From Stenotrophomonas sp. HITSZ_GD (GTDB lineage: Bacteria > Pseudomonadota > Gammaproteobacteria > Xanthomonadales > Xanthomonadaceae), in assembly GCF_029543105.1 (NCBI RefSeq), contig NZ_JARQXB010000010.1, forward strand, positions 1 through 64,000: a stretch of 64,000 bases of DNA, given 5' to 3'. The position numbers and the translations under genes are program-made. Positions 17,487 through 28,667 of the stretch are shown here, piece after piece. The notes below the pieces were generated by a model. The model had not been told where the DNA came from. It saw only the letters and a list, made by a program, of their open reading frames with translations, and did not search any database. Position 1 is the stretch's first letter. Each line of letters opens with the position of its first letter.

Positions 17487-17849
17487 ATGGAACATGATCT
17501 CGGAAACCGGATCAGGGGGGCACGGAGAATCGCCGGCATCACGCAAGCCGAGCTTGCGTCCATGCTGCGCGTCAGCCGCAGTGCGGTGGCGAACTGGGAA
17601 GGTGCCGGCGGCATCTGGCCCGCAAGCGCACGGCTGTTGTCGATCGCCACGCTCACCGGCGTGTCGTACGAATGGCTGGCGACCGGGCGCGGCATCGCGA
17701 CGGACGCCACGGAGGGATTGCCCGCCGTGCGCGGCGAGCTGATCGACGATCCGCAGGAACTGCGCATGCTGCGTGCGTTCCGCGGTTGCCGCGTGCCGAT
17801 CCGGCGTGCCCTGGTGGACATGGCGGAGGCGCAGCGTAACCGGCGCTAG
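17487..17849 (+). CDS. Cro/CI-type helix-turn-helix regulator
   Basis: 120-residue XRE-family DNA-binding protein. The helix-turn-helix covers about residues 8-62 (NRIRGARRIAGITQAELASM, then LRVSRSAVANWE and the SYEWLATGRG end typical of lambda-repressor-like folds). The short C-terminal tail (RAFRGCRVPIRRALVDMA) is helical and might mediate dimerisation; there is no peptidase domain. The ATG at 17487 has an AGGAGAAG Shine-Dalgarno; the frame is open upstream but without homology. Divergent from the peptide locus, so it is a candidate local regulator, which is an inference from position. Confidence 0.8.
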   Translation: MEHDLGNRIRGARRIAGITQAELASMLRVSRSAVANWEGAGGIWPASARLLSIATLTGVSYEWLATGRGIATDATEGLPAVRGELIDDPQELRMLRAFRGCRVPIRRALVDMAEAQRNRR

Positions 17850-17902
17850 CGCGGCCGCGGCGCAGGCGATCCGCTCACGGCCAACCCGGCGTCCCGAACG
17901 CA

Positions 17903-17926
17903 CAAGGCCGCCCGGAGGCGGCCTTG
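17903..17926. terminator. GC-rich hairpin between the regulator and maeB
   Basis: Perfect 10-base arms (CAAGGCCGCC) with a 4-base loop sit between two convergent genes. No T-run follows in either direction, so the terminator call rests on stem strength and position. Confidence 0.5.
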
Positions 17927-17955
17927 CACATCAGGTCTTCCAGGCGTTGGCCCGG

Positions 17956-20244
<2,289 letters not shown>

Positions 20245-20292
20245 CGAGATTTCTGCGTGATCGAAAAGCGCGGGCGCGGCGCGAGGGGGTCG

Positions 20293-20298
20293 ATTCTA
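20293..20298 (-). promoter_or_regulatory. Candidate -10 box of maeB
   Basis: TAGAAT on the minus strand in the 166-base gap between dctA and maeB, about 49 bases before the maeB ATG. It implies that maeB has its own promoter besides any read-through from dctA. A -35 box is not evident; nothing else was seen in this gap. Confidence 0.35.
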
Positions 20299-20410
20299 AC
20301 TCCACGGGGTGACAGGCAGGCTGTCGCGCAGCTGTCGGCGGGGCCGCGGAGCGATGCTGCAATGCGGCGCGGCCGCGCCCTGCAAGGGTCGCGGCCGGCC
20401 GGAAAACACG

Positions 20411-21772
20411 TCAATCCGGGCTCTTCTCGTCGACGGGGACGAAGGCCGCGGCCAGCGCGGGCGGTGCGGCGTAAGGGTCTTCGCCCTGGTCGAGCACGCG
20501 TGCGAGCTGCTCGCGGTCCAGCGCGTTCTCCCAGCGCGAGACCACCACCGTGGCCACCGCGTTGCCGATGAAGTTGGTCAGCGAGCGGCATTCGCTCATG
20601 AAGCGGTCCACGCCCAGGATCAGCGCCATGCCCGCCACCGGCACCTCCGGCACCACCGACAGCGTCGCGGCCAGGGTGATGAAGCCGGCGCCGGTCACGC
20701 CCGCCGCGCCCTTGGAGCTGAGCATCGCCACCAGCAGCAGGGTGATCTGGTGGCCCAGCGTCAGTTCGGTGTTGGTGGCCTGGGCGATGAACAGCGCCGC
20801 CAGCGTCATGTAGATGTTGGTGCCGTCCAGGTTGAACGAGTAGCCGGTCGGCACGACCAGGCCCACCACCGACTTGCTGCAGCCGGCCTTTTCCATCTTC
20901 TCCATCAGCGAGGGCAACGCCGATTCGGAGGACGAGGTGCCCAGCACCAGCAGCAGCTCGGCCTTGAGGTAGCGGATCAGCTTGATCACCGAGAACCCGC
21001 ACAGCCGCGCCACCAGGCCCAGGATGAGCAGCACGAACAGCAGCGAGCTGATGTAGAACGAGCCCACCAGCCAGGCCAGGTTGATCAGCGAGGCCACGCC
21101 GTACTTGCCGATGGTGAAGGCGATCGCGCCGAACGCGCCGATCGGCGCGGCGCGCATGAGGATGTGCACCAGCCGGAACACCGGCGCGGTCAGCGCTTCC
21201 AGGAAGGTCTGGATCGGCTTGCCGCGCTCGCCCACCATCGCCAGGGCGATGCCGAACAGCACGGCCACGAACAGCGTCTGCAGAATGTTGCCGTCCACGA
21301 ACGCGCTCACCAGCGTGCTCGGGATGATGTCCATCAGGAAGCCGACCAGCGTCAGGTCGTGCGACTTCTCCACGTAGCTGTGCACGGCCGTCTGGTCCAG
21401 ATCGGCCACGTTGACGTTCATGCCCGCGCCCGGCTGCACGACGTGCGCGACGATCATGCCGATCACCAGCGCCAGCGTGGAGAAGAACAGGAAGTACGTC
21501 ATCGCCTTGGCGAACACGCGCCCGACGGTCCGCAACTGGGTCATGCCGGCGATGCCGGTGACGATGGTCAGGAAGATGACCGGGGTGATGATCATCTTCA
21601 CCAGCTTGATGAAGGCGTCACCCAGCGGCTTGAGCGATTCGCCCAGCGCCGGCTCGTAGTGGCCCAGGATGGCGCCCAGCACGATCGCCACGACGACCTG
21701 GAAATACAGCTGCCGGTACAGCGGCAGCTTCGGGGGAGGGGTATGCGGACCAGGGGTCGTGGCGATGTGCAT
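20411..21772 (-). CDS. dctA: C4-dicarboxylate/H+ symporter (DctA)
   Basis: 453-residue sodium/proton:dicarboxylate symporter of the DAACS family, importing succinate, fumarate and malate. Around eight membrane helices plus two re-entrant hairpins; the family segments [20 protein letters not shown], the serine-rich [17 protein letters not shown] and the [19 protein letters not shown] motif are all present. The start at 21772 (MHIATTPG) is chosen since the upstream extension is arginine-rich and unlike the family. Divergent from a porin gene and upstream of maeB on the same strand, in a dicarboxylate utilisation cluster. Confidence 0.95.
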   Translation of the reverse strand: MHIATTPGPHTPPPKLPLYRQLYFQVVVAIVLGAILGHYEPALGESLKPLGDAFIKLVKMIITPVIFLTIVTGIAGMTQLRTVGRVFAKAMTYFLFFSTLALVIGMIVAHVVQPGAGMNVNVADLDQTAVHSYVEKSHDLTLVGFLMDIIPSTLVSAFVDGNILQTLFVAVLFGIALAMVGERGKPIQTFLEALTAPVFRLVHILMRAAPIGAFGAIAFTIGKYGVASLINLAWLVGSFYISSLLFVLLILGLVARLCGFSVIKLIRYLKAELLLVLGTSSSESALPSLMEKMEKAGCSKSVVGLVVPTGYSFNLDGTNIYMTLAALFIAQATNTELTLGHQITLLLVAMLSSKGAAGVTGAGFITLAATLSVVPEVPVAGMALILGVDRFMSECRSLTNFIGNAVATVVVSRWENALDREQLARVLDQGEDPYAAPPALAAAFVPVDEKSPD

Positions 21773-21852
21773 GGCGAAACTCCAGCGGACGGCGCGCCGG
21801 TTGGCACGCCTGCGGCGCACTTTTTAGCCCAGTGGCGGGGTCGTGGCGGATA

Positions 21853-21901
21853 ACCTATTGGTACTAGATCGCCGTTCCGTCACGCGACACCCTCCTAGAA
21901 T
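21853..21901. promoter_or_regulatory. Porin promoter with candidate NarL-type site
   Basis: A TAGAAT -10-like box lies at 21896-21901, with a poor -35 region, in the dctA/porin divergent gap (21773-22001). About 35-45 bases upstream of that box is ACCTATTGGTACTAG (21853-21867), whose complement holds TACCAAT, a match to the TACYNMT heptamer known for NarL-class response regulators. This placing suits an activator at a weak promoter. The NarL-type regulator at 26727 is a candidate; this is inference from a single short match. Confidence 0.3.
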
Positions 21902-22001
21902 CAACATTCCGGCACACCGGCCGTTATCTGGATGCATCCGTATCGCATCCGCAGGCCGCCCCCGCCGCCGGTTGTCCTCCATCACGAAAGATTTTGCCGC
22001 C

Positions 22002-23183
22002 ATGAAGCCAACCGCCCTGTTTTCCGCCCTTGCCGCCACCGTGTGCCTGGGGACCCTGCCCGCCGTGGCTGCCGCCGCCGATTTCGACAACTGGCCCACC
22101 AAGTACACCTTCGCCGATGGCACCGAGCTGGCCGGCACGCTCAACTTCGCCTACGACGACAACGATTTCTCCGGCGACGACCGCCTGGAGGATGACAACG
22201 GCATGCGCCGCCGCGAGTTCGGCGCCACGCTGAAGAAGAAGGGCGTGTACGACGCCATGGTGTACTTCGACTTCGAGGCCCACACCTGGCTGGACGTGTT
22301 CGTGCGCATGGAGACCAAGGCGCTGTTCGGCAGCGACTTCGGCCGCATCCGCGTGGGCTACATGAAGACTCCCGTGGGCCTGGACGGCAACACCAGCTCG
22401 CGCGCCACCAGCTTCATGGAAGTGGCCCTGCCCGTGCAGGCGTTCTACGCCGGCCGCCGCACCGGCGTGGAGTGGACCTTTGAGCAGCCCCAATACTTCC
22501 TGCAGGCCGGCGCGTACGGCGGCAAGGACCTGCAGGGCGACAACCCCGGCACCATGCAGGCCGTGCGCGGCGTGTGGACGCCGATCAAGGCCAGTGGCGA
22601 TGTGCTGCACCTGGGCCTGTCGGCCTCGGTGGAGAACCCGCGCGGCTACCACAATGGCCGCGACGAGCACTTCGACCCGAGCGGCCGCCTGCGCGCGCGC
22701 CCGGAAGCCGGCCTGACCGACATCCGCCTGGTGGATTCGGGCAGCCTCACCCCGGTGGACCAGATCCGCCGCGCCGGTTTCGAAGGCATCTGGATCCACG
22801 GCCCGTTCTCGCTGCAGGGCGAGGCACTGCAGGCCAAGATCACCCGCGACAACGGCCTTTCGGACTACAGCGCCAACGGCCAATACCTCTACGGCAGCTG
22901 GATCCTCACCGGCGAAACCCGTCCCTACGCCGCCGGCGCGGTGGCCAACGTCAAGCCTGCGCACAACTACGGCGCGGTGGAGTTGCTGGCGCGCTACAGC
23001 CGGCTGGACCTGCAGGACAACGGCATCGACGGCGGCCGCCAGCACGACTGGACCTTCGGCGCGAACTGGTACCTCACCAGCCACTTCAAGTTCCAGGCCA
23101 ACTACGTGAAGGCCGACGCGAGCCGCCGCGGCATCCACACCACGCCGGACATCTGGGAGCTGCGCGCGCAGGTGATGTTCTAA
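22002..23183 (+). CDS. Phosphate-selective-porin-family outer membrane porin
   Basis: 393-residue outer membrane porin of the OprO/OprP family. Signal peptide (MKPTALFSALAATVCLGTLP, cut after AAAA near residue 25), then a sixteen-strand-like barrel with alternating aromatic and polar residues, RVGYMKTPVGLDGNTSS (the family's conserved early loop) and a C-terminal strand ending in phenylalanine (ELRAQVMF), needed for BAM insertion. Divergent from dctA, so it may admit dicarboxylates or other organic acids instead of phosphate; this is inferred from position alone. The UTR is long (about 95 bases) if the promoter at 21896 is right. Confidence 0.88.
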   Translation: MKPTALFSALAATVCLGTLPAVAAAADFDNWPTKYTFADGTELAGTLNFAYDDNDFSGDDRLEDDNGMRRREFGATLKKKGVYDAMVYFDFEAHTWLDVFVRMETKALFGSDFGRIRVGYMKTPVGLDGNTSSRATSFMEVALPVQAFYAGRRTGVEWTFEQPQYFLQAGAYGGKDLQGDNPGTMQAVRGVWTPIKASGDVLHLGLSASVENPRGYHNGRDEHFDPSGRLRARPEAGLTDIRLVDSGSLTPVDQIRRAGFEGIWIHGPFSLQGEALQAKITRDNGLSDYSANGQYLYGSWILTGETRPYAAGAVANVKPAHNYGAVELLARYSRLDLQDNGIDGGRQHDWTFGANWYLTSHFKFQANYVKADASRRGIHTTPDIWELRAQVMF

Positions 23184-23207
23184 GCGCCCTGCACCACTCC
23201 CCCCGAT

Positions 23208-23253
23208 GCGCCGGCGCGCCCGGCTACCTCGCGTAGCCCGGGCGCACCGGCGC
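23208..23253. terminator. Long hairpin after the porin gene
   Basis: Two arms of about 20 bases (23208-23227 and 23233-23253) pair with one mismatch and one bulge around a 5-base loop. It follows the porin stop by 24 bases and precedes the sensor kinase gene. Probably a terminator or attenuator between them; no T-run. A TATATAGT sequence right after it (23266-23273) could serve as the kinase -10 box. Confidence 0.5.
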
Positions 23254-23299
23254 CTGTCTATATAGTGGCGGCCAGCCTCCGCCCGCCCCGCCCCGCCGC

Positions 23300-25930
23300 A
23301 TGCCGCTCGCGCGCCGTCCCCGCCTGTTCCTGATCCTGCTGCTGGTCATCGGCGGCATGCTGCTGGCGATGGCGGCGGCCTCGCACTTCGCCGAGCGCCG
23401 CGCGTTGCAGGAAGAGAGTGCCAGCGTGCGTCGCCAGCTGGATCTCTATGCACAGGCGTTGCAGCAGCGCATCGACCGCTATCGCACGTTGCCGCAGGTG
23501 CTGGCGCTGGACCCGGAGCTGCGCTCGGCGGTGGATCGGCCCCTGGACGCGGCGGATGTCGCCCATCTCAACGCCAAGCTCGAAGATGCCAACCGCATCA
23601 CTCAGTCTTCCACGCTGACGCTGATCGACCGCCGCGGCCGCGCCCTGGCCGCGAGCAACTGGCGCGACCCGCGCAGCAATGTCGGCGTCGATTACAGCTT
23701 CCGGCCCTATGTGCAGCAGGCGCTGGCCCGGGGCAGCGGCCGCTTCTACGGCATCGGCGTGACCACCGGCGAGCCGGGTTACTTCCTGTCCCAGGCGTTG
23801 CACGACGACGCCGGCCAGGTGAGCGGCATCATCGTCATCAAGATCGCGCTGGCCGCCCTGGAGCGCGAATGGCTGCAGACACCGGACATCGTGCTCGCCT
23901 CCGATGCGCACGACGTGGTGTTCCTCGCCAGCCGGCCGGAATGGCGCTACCGCGTGCTCGACCCGCTCGATGTGCGCGAACGCGCCGAGCTCGATGCCAC
24001 CCGCCAGTACGCCGGCCAGGTCCTGCTGCCCCTGCATGCGCGCTTCCGCCCGGCTAACGCCCCGGGCAGCCGCCTGGCGCACGTGGACGAACCGGCCATC
24101 GCCTCGCCCGTGTTGTGGCAGACGCTGGAAGTGCCGGAAACCGGCTGGCGCCTGCATCTGCTGCATGAAATCACCGGCGCGGTGGCCGCCAGCCGCAGTG
24201 CCGCCCTGGCCGCCGGTGGCAGCTGGCTGGCGCTCTCGCTGCTGGTGCTGTTCGTCGAGCAGCGCCGCCGCTTGGCCGCCCTGCGCCAGCGCAGCCGGCG
24301 CGAGCTGGAAGCGGTGCTGCAACAGCACGCGCACGAACTGCGCACCGCGCAGGACGGCATCGTGCAGGCCGCGCAGGGCGCCGACAGCGGCCTGAGCCGC
24401 AGCCTGGAACACCTGCCGCAGGGCGTGGTCATCATCGATGCCGACCTCAACCTGGTGGCCTGGAACCAGCGTTACGTCGACCTATTCCGCTTCCCCACCG
24501 AGCTGCTGCGCATCGGCACGCCCATCGAGCAGTTGTTTCGCTTCAACGCGCGCCGCGGCCTGCTCGGCCCCGGCCCGGTGGAAGAAGCCATCGCCCGGCG
24601 CCTGGAACACCTGCGTAGCGGCCGGCCGCACTTGCGCGAGAGCGAGAAGGACGATGGCACCGTGCTGGAGATCCGCGGCAATCCGTTGCCCGATGGGGGC
24701 TTCGTCACCAGCTACGCCGACATCACCAGCTACAAGAACGCCGCGCGCGAGCTGCGCTCAATGGCCGATGCGCTGGAGCACCGCATCGTCGAGCGCACGC
24801 GCGACCTGGAAGAAGCGCGGCACGAAGCGGAAAACGCCAACCGCTACAAGACCCGCTTCGTCGCCGCCGCCGTGCACGACCTGCTGCAGCCGTTGAACGC
24901 GGCGCGCATGTTTGTCTCGGCCCTGCGCGGCCACCTGCACGAGCCGGCCAGCCGCCAGGTGGCCGACAACATCGAAGGCGCGCTGGCCGCCCAGGACGCC
25001 ATCCTCGCCAGCCTGCTGGACATCTCGCGCATGGAATCGGGCCAGTTGCAGGCCAACCCGCGCGACTTCGCCGTGCAGGGCCTGCTCGACGCGCTGCTGC
25101 GCGAGTTCGGCATCCTGGCGAACGATCGCGGGCTGGCGCTGCGCGGCGTGGCCACCACCGCCATCGTGCGCAGCGACGAAGCACTGCTGCGGCGCATCCT
25201 GCAGAACTTCCTGTCCAACGCCGTGCGCTACACGCGCCGCGGCCGCATCCTGGTGGGGTGCCGCCGCGAGGCGGGCGCGCTGCGCATCGAAGTGCACGAC
25301 CAGGGCCCGGGCATTCCGGAGAGCCGCCAGCAGGAAATCTTCGAGGAATTCCGCCGCCTGGACGATGGCGACCAGCGCGGCGCCGGGCTCGGGCTGGCGA
25401 TCGTCGAGCGCATCGGCCGGGTGCTTGGCCACCGCATCGGCCTGCGTTCGCGGCTGGGGCACGGCAGCGTGTTCTGGGTGCGCGTGCCGCTGGGCGACCC
25501 GGCCGCGGTGGCGCCCGCCGCGCCCACGCCGGCGCTCGAACTGGACGACGACCGCCTGCGCGGCTGCCGCGTGTGGAGCGTGGACGACGATCCGCGCGTA
25601 TGCGAAGCCACGCGCACGCTGCTGGCACGCTGGGGCTGCGCGGTCGGATTCGCCGGCGGGCCGCAGGCCGCGCTGGAGGCGGCGTCGCCCGGCACCGCGC
25701 CGCAATTGCTGCTGCTGGATGTGCGCATGGCGCCGCTGCACGGGCCGGACGTGTATCGCCAGTTGTGCGAGCGGTGGCAGGCCACGCCGGGGGTGATCCT
25801 GGTCAGCGCGGAGGCCGACGAAGCGCTGCGCGCCGATGCGATCGCGCAGGGATGGGGCTTCCTCGCCAAGCCGGTGCGCCCCCCGGCGCTGCGCGCCCTC
25901 ATGACCCAGATGCTGCTGCGCCAGCGCTGA
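23300..25930 (+). CDS. Hybrid sensor histidine kinase with DctB-like periplasmic sensor
   Basis: 876-residue inner-membrane hybrid kinase. Two membrane helices (about 8-30 and 295-318) frame a periplasmic double-PDC sensor domain whose ASNW...NVGVDYSFRPYVQQA and GEPGYFLSQAL segments are close to those of the C4-dicarboxylate sensors DctB/DctS. Then come a PAS domain (about 370-490, GVVIIDADLNLVAWNQRYVD), a coiled coil, a HisKA-type phosphoacceptor (His526 in AAVHDLLQPLN), an ATPase domain (N-box LQNFLSNAVRYT, G-box GAGLGLAI) and a C-terminal receiver with Asp807 in LLLLDVRMAP. It lies beside dctA, porin and maeB, suggesting that it senses their substrate; the NarL-type regulator at 26727 is its likely output. 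Confidence 0.88.
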   Translation: MPLARRPRLFLILLLVIGGMLLAMAAASHFAERRALQEESASVRRQLDLYAQALQQRIDRYRTLPQVLALDPELRSAVDRPLDAADVAHLNAKLEDANRITQSSTLTLIDRRGRALAASNWRDPRSNVGVDYSFRPYVQQALARGSGRFYGIGVTTGEPGYFLSQALHDDAGQVSGIIVIKIALAALEREWLQTPDIVLASDAHDVVFLASRPEWRYRVLDPLDVRERAELDATRQYAGQVLLPLHARFRPANAPGSRLAHVDEPAIASPVLWQTLEVPETGWRLHLLHEITGAVAASRSAALAAGGSWLALSLLVLFVEQRRRLAALRQRSRRELEAVLQQHAHELRTAQDGIVQAAQGADSGLSRSLEHLPQGVVIIDADLNLVAWNQRYVDLFRFPTELLRIGTPIEQLFRFNARRGLLGPGPVEEAIARRLEHLRSGRPHLRESEKDDGTVLEIRGNPLPDGGFVTSYADITSYKNAARELRSMADALEHRIVERTRDLEEARHEAENANRYKTRFVAAAVHDLLQPLNAARMFVSALRGHLHEPASRQVADNIEGALAAQDAILASLLDISRMESGQLQANPRDFAVQGLLDALLREFGILANDRGLALRGVATTAIVRSDEALLRRILQNFLSNAVRYTRRGRILVGCRREAGALRIEVHDQGPGIPESRQQEIFEEFRRLDDGDQRGAGLGLAIVERIGRVLGHRIGLRSRLGHGSVFWVRVPLGDPAAVAPAAPTPALELDDDRLRGCRVWSVDDDPRVCEATRTLLARWGCAVGFAGGPQAALEAASPGTAPQLLLLDVRMAPLHGPDVYRQLCERWQATPGVILVSAEADEALRADAIAQGWGFLAKPVRPPALRALMTQMLLRQR

Positions 25931-25933
25931 GGC

Positions 25934-26641
25934 CTATACCAGCAGGCGCAAGCGCCCCGCATCGAAATGGTGCAGGCACAGCTTGAGCGGAAGGCCGCGC
26001 GCGTCCAGCGCCAGCACGCAGACCCGCAGCGACAACGACGCGTCGGCAAGGTCGGCGAGCGCGTCGGGCAGCTCGCCGCCGGCCTCCACCCAGGCGTGGC
26101 GACGGCTGGCCGCGGCGATGCCCGCCTGCCGCAACGCGGTGCCCAAGGCGTGGCCGCGGACCATCCGCGCCCCGACATCAGTGAACGCGCCGGCCGGCAA
26201 CCAGGCTTCGGTACGCGCCCACAGCTGTTCGCCGCCCGCCACGTCGTAGACCAGGTGCAGCAGCGGACCGGGCAGGTGGCAAGGCGTGCGCGCCTGCAAG
26301 GCCGGGGGCAGCCCGGCCACCGTCGTGCAGGCCCGCAGCGTGCTCCGCGCCTGCACGCCGAGGTCGTGCAGGTGTTCGGGCAGGAACGTGCAGGCCGCCA
26401 GCGGCAGTGGCAGGCGCGGTGCGGCCACCCGCCTGCCGTGCGCGCGCAGCAGGCCTTCGGCGCGCAGCCAGTCCAGGCTCTTGCGCACGGTGTGGCGATG
26501 CACGCCAAACCGCTCGGCCAGCCGCAAGGCGGCGGGCAACGGCCGGCCATCGCGCCAGTACCCCTGGCGGATCTCCGTTGCCAGGATCGCGGCGATGCGC
26601 CGCCACTGCGTGCCTTCCGTCACCGCCCGCTTGCTGGACAC
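25934..26641 (-). CDS. GntR-family regulator of HutC/UTRA type
   Basis: 235-residue transcription factor. The winged helix spans about residues 12-78 (RIAAILATEIRQG, then LAERFGVHRHTVRKSLDWL), followed by a UTRA-like effector domain with family motifs degraded (ARTEAWLPAGAF). This is the PhnF/HutC subgroup shape. The start is a GTG at 26641 with a GGGAG Shine-Dalgarno. It ends three bases from the stop of the convergent kinase gene. Its target and effector are unknown; there are no phosphonate or histidine genes nearby. Confidence 0.75.
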   Translation of the reverse strand: MSSKRAVTEGTQWRRIAAILATEIRQGYWRDGRPLPAALRLAERFGVHRHTVRKSLDWLRAEGLLRAHGRRVAAPRLPLPLAACTFLPEHLHDLGVQARSTLRACTTVAGLPPALQARTPCHLPGPLLHLVYDVAGGEQLWARTEAWLPAGAFTDVGARMVRGHALGTALRQAGIAAASRRHAWVEAGGELPDALADLADASLSLRVCVLALDARGLPLKLCLHHFDAGRLRLLV

Positions 26642-26726
26642 GTGCTGCGCTCCCTGCCTCGACCCGGCCAGCCTTGGCGATCGGCGCGCGCTTGTCAGCC
26701 GCGAAACTGCATCGGTGCGGCGGCGC

Positions 26727-27365
26727 TCACGGCGCGCTTTCCGGCTCCAGCGCCTTCACCAGCACCGCCGCCTGGGTGCGGCTGTAGCAATCGAGCTTCT
26801 TGAGGATGGCGGTGACGTGCACCTTCACCGTGTTCTCGGCCAGGCCCAGTTGGTGGGCGATCTGCTTGTTGAGCAGGCCGTCGGCCAGGCACAGCAGCAC
26901 GCGGAACTGCTGCGGGGTGAGCTGGGCGAGGCGGGCGGCGAGGTGCGCGTCGGCCTCGGAGCGCTCCACCTGCATCGGCGGGAAGGCACTGCCGCCCTCC
27001 AGCACGGTGGCCACGGCGGTGGCGATGGCCTCCGGCGGCGCCGACTTGGAGATGAAGCCGGCCGCGCCGAACTGCTGCGCGCGGCGGATCACCCGCGGAT
27101 GATCGTTGGAGGAGATCACCACCACCGGCACGTCCGGGTATTCGCCGCGCACGTGCAGCAATGCGGAAAAGCCGCGCGCGCCCGGCATGGCCAGATCGAG
27201 CAGGACCAGGTCGGCATCCGGGTGCTGGCCCAGCGTCTGCCCGAGCGTGGCGGCGCTGGCGGCTTCCAGCATGCGCGCTTCCGGCAGCGCCTCGCGCAGG
27301 ACATGGATGACCGCCGCGCGGAACAGCGGATGGTCGTCGGCGACAAGCAGGGTGGGTCCGGACAT
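26727..27365 (-). CDS. NarL/FixJ-type response regulator
   Basis: 212-residue response regulator. Receiver domain with the acidic pocket DDH at residues 10-12, phosphoacceptor Asp57 in LVLLDLAMPG, Ser/Thr and Lys105-like positions (VVISSND, ISKSAPP); then a LuxR-type helix-turn-helix (LTPQQFRVLLCLADGLLNKQ, then ENTVKVHVTAILKKL, about residues 148-205). It lies 33 bases downstream of the DUF1704 gene on the same strand, and within 1.5 kb of the hybrid kinase, which lacks a DNA-binding output of its own. Kinase-regulator pairing is inferred. Confidence 0.88.
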   Translation of the reverse strand: MSGPTLLVADDHPLFRAAVIHVLREALPEARMLEAASAATLGQTLGQHPDADLVLLDLAMPGARGFSALLHVRGEYPDVPVVVISSNDHPRVIRRAQQFGAAGFISKSAPPEAIATAVATVLEGGSAFPPMQVERSEADAHLAARLAQLTPQQFRVLLCLADGLLNKQIAHQLGLAENTVKVHVTAILKKLDCYSRTQAAVLVKALEPESAP

Positions 27366-27398
27366 GGCGGACAGTCTGACATGCCCGCCCGCGCGGCA

Positions 27399-28667
27399 TC
27401 AGCCGGTGGACGTGGGCCGGGTGTCGAAGCCGCTCAGCCGGTCCATGCGGATGCGGTTGGCGAACAGCGAGAACGCCAGCATGCCCGCCAACCCGCTGGC
27501 CCGGCTCACCCAGCGCGGCAGCCAGCGCGGCGGCGCCAGCACGCCGGCCTCGAACAGCGGCGCGAACGGAGCCACATCCTCCAGCGCCATCTTGCCGGCG
27601 AACAGCCAGCGGCACAGGCGCAGCTCGTCGCGCTGCAGCGCCTGGCGGAAGAACGTGTGCACGCCCACCAGCCCGCGCAGGTACACGGTGTCCTTGGTGA
27701 AGGCATGGCCGCCGGTCGGCGGCACGCCACGGAACACGCGCTGGGCGGAGGCGAAACTTTCCTCGGCGTTCTGCCCGGCCTGGCGGAAATAGTCGAACAC
27801 CTGGATGAAGTCGGCGCCTTCGCGCGCCATCGCCACCGCCTCGATGCGCAGGCTGATGCGCTTCATCCGCTCGATGTCGATGCTGCCGGTGATCTGCTCG
27901 GCGAAGGTCGCCAGCCCTTCCTGGGTGGCGGTCACGCGCGGGGAGGACAGCGCCAGGCTCGGCAGGTGCACCTGCTCGCGGCCGTTGAGCGCGGTGAGCG
28001 AATGCACCAGGGCCTCGTGGTGGAACAGCTGAGCGCGGTCGTAGTCGCTGAACAGCGCACCGCTGCGCAGGCGGATGCGGTGCGCGCCGGCCGCGGCCTT
28101 GGCGATCAGGTCCGGGTCCAGCTCGACGGTGATCAGGCGCGCGTCGAAGAAGTCGTCCAGGTCGCCCTGCAGTTGCAGCTGCAAGGCGGTGGCCGACACC
28201 GGCACCTGCTCTTCGGGCGCGAGCAGCTCGCTGTCCAGCTCTTGCGCGATCTGGATGAAGTGCCGCGCCGCTTCGCGCGTGCTCGGGCCCTGGCCGGGCA
28301 TCGGGTCGTCGGGCAGGCCGAACAGCTGCGCCGAATATTCGCCCGCCGCCGCGGTGCCGAGCGATTCCAGCAACGCCGCCGCCAGGTCCCAGCTGTGGAT
28401 GGACGCGCGCAGATACGCGCCGAGCGGATACTGCGGGTCGGCCTGCGCGGCGATGGCCGCCAGCTCGCGCCGCACCGCGCTGAAATCGAGCTTGGGATAG
28501 GCCACTTGCGGGAGCCGTGGCCGGCCCAGCGTCACGCTTTCCAGGAACGGCGCCTGCAGTGACGAGGGCCAGCTGGTCAGCCCGAGCAGGCGGATGCCGC
28601 GCACCGCCGCGACCATCCGCGCGTCGAGCGCGGCGTGCCGGGCAAGCGTGGCATCGGGCGCACTCAC
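27399..28667 (-). CDS. DUF1704/QEGLA-motif protein (MATCAP-like metallopeptidase family)
   Basis: 422-residue protein annotated in many bacteria as flavohemoglobin expression-modulating QEGLA motif protein. The two family hallmarks are present: HEALVH (HExxxH, a gluzincin-like zinc site, about residue 220) and QEGLATFAEQ about 30 residues later. The family includes the eukaryotic tyrosine carboxypeptidases MATCAP1/2, so a peptidase activity is plausible; the bacterial substrate is unknown. The GTG start overlaps the rsgA stop as GTGA, which decides the start and implies translational coupling. A C-terminal hydrophobic patch (ASGLAGMLAFSLFANRI) could touch the membrane. Confidence 0.82.
   Translation of the reverse strand: MSAPDATLARHAALDARMVAAVRGIRLLGLTSWPSSLQAPFLESVTLGRPRLPQVAYPKLDFSAVRRELAAIAAQADPQYPLGAYLRASIHSWDLAAALLESLGTAAAGEYSAQLFGLPDDPMPGQGPSTREAARHFIQIAQELDSELLAPEEQVPVSATALQLQLQGDLDDFFDARLITVELDPDLIAKAAAGAHRIRLRSGALFSDYDRAQLFHHEALVHSLTALNGREQVHLPSLALSSPRVTATQEGLATFAEQITGSIDIERMKRISLRIEAVAMAREGADFIQVFDYFRQAGQNAEESFASAQRVFRGVPPTGGHAFTKDTVYLRGLVGVHTFFRQALQRDELRLCRWLFAGKMALEDVAPFAPLFEAGVLAPPRWLPRWVSRASGLAGMLAFSLFANRIRMDRLSGFDTRPTSTG

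Noticed and set aside
20309-21853. 514-codon plus-strand frame opposite dctA
   Set aside because: Antisense shadow with no domain; dctA is complete on the other strand.
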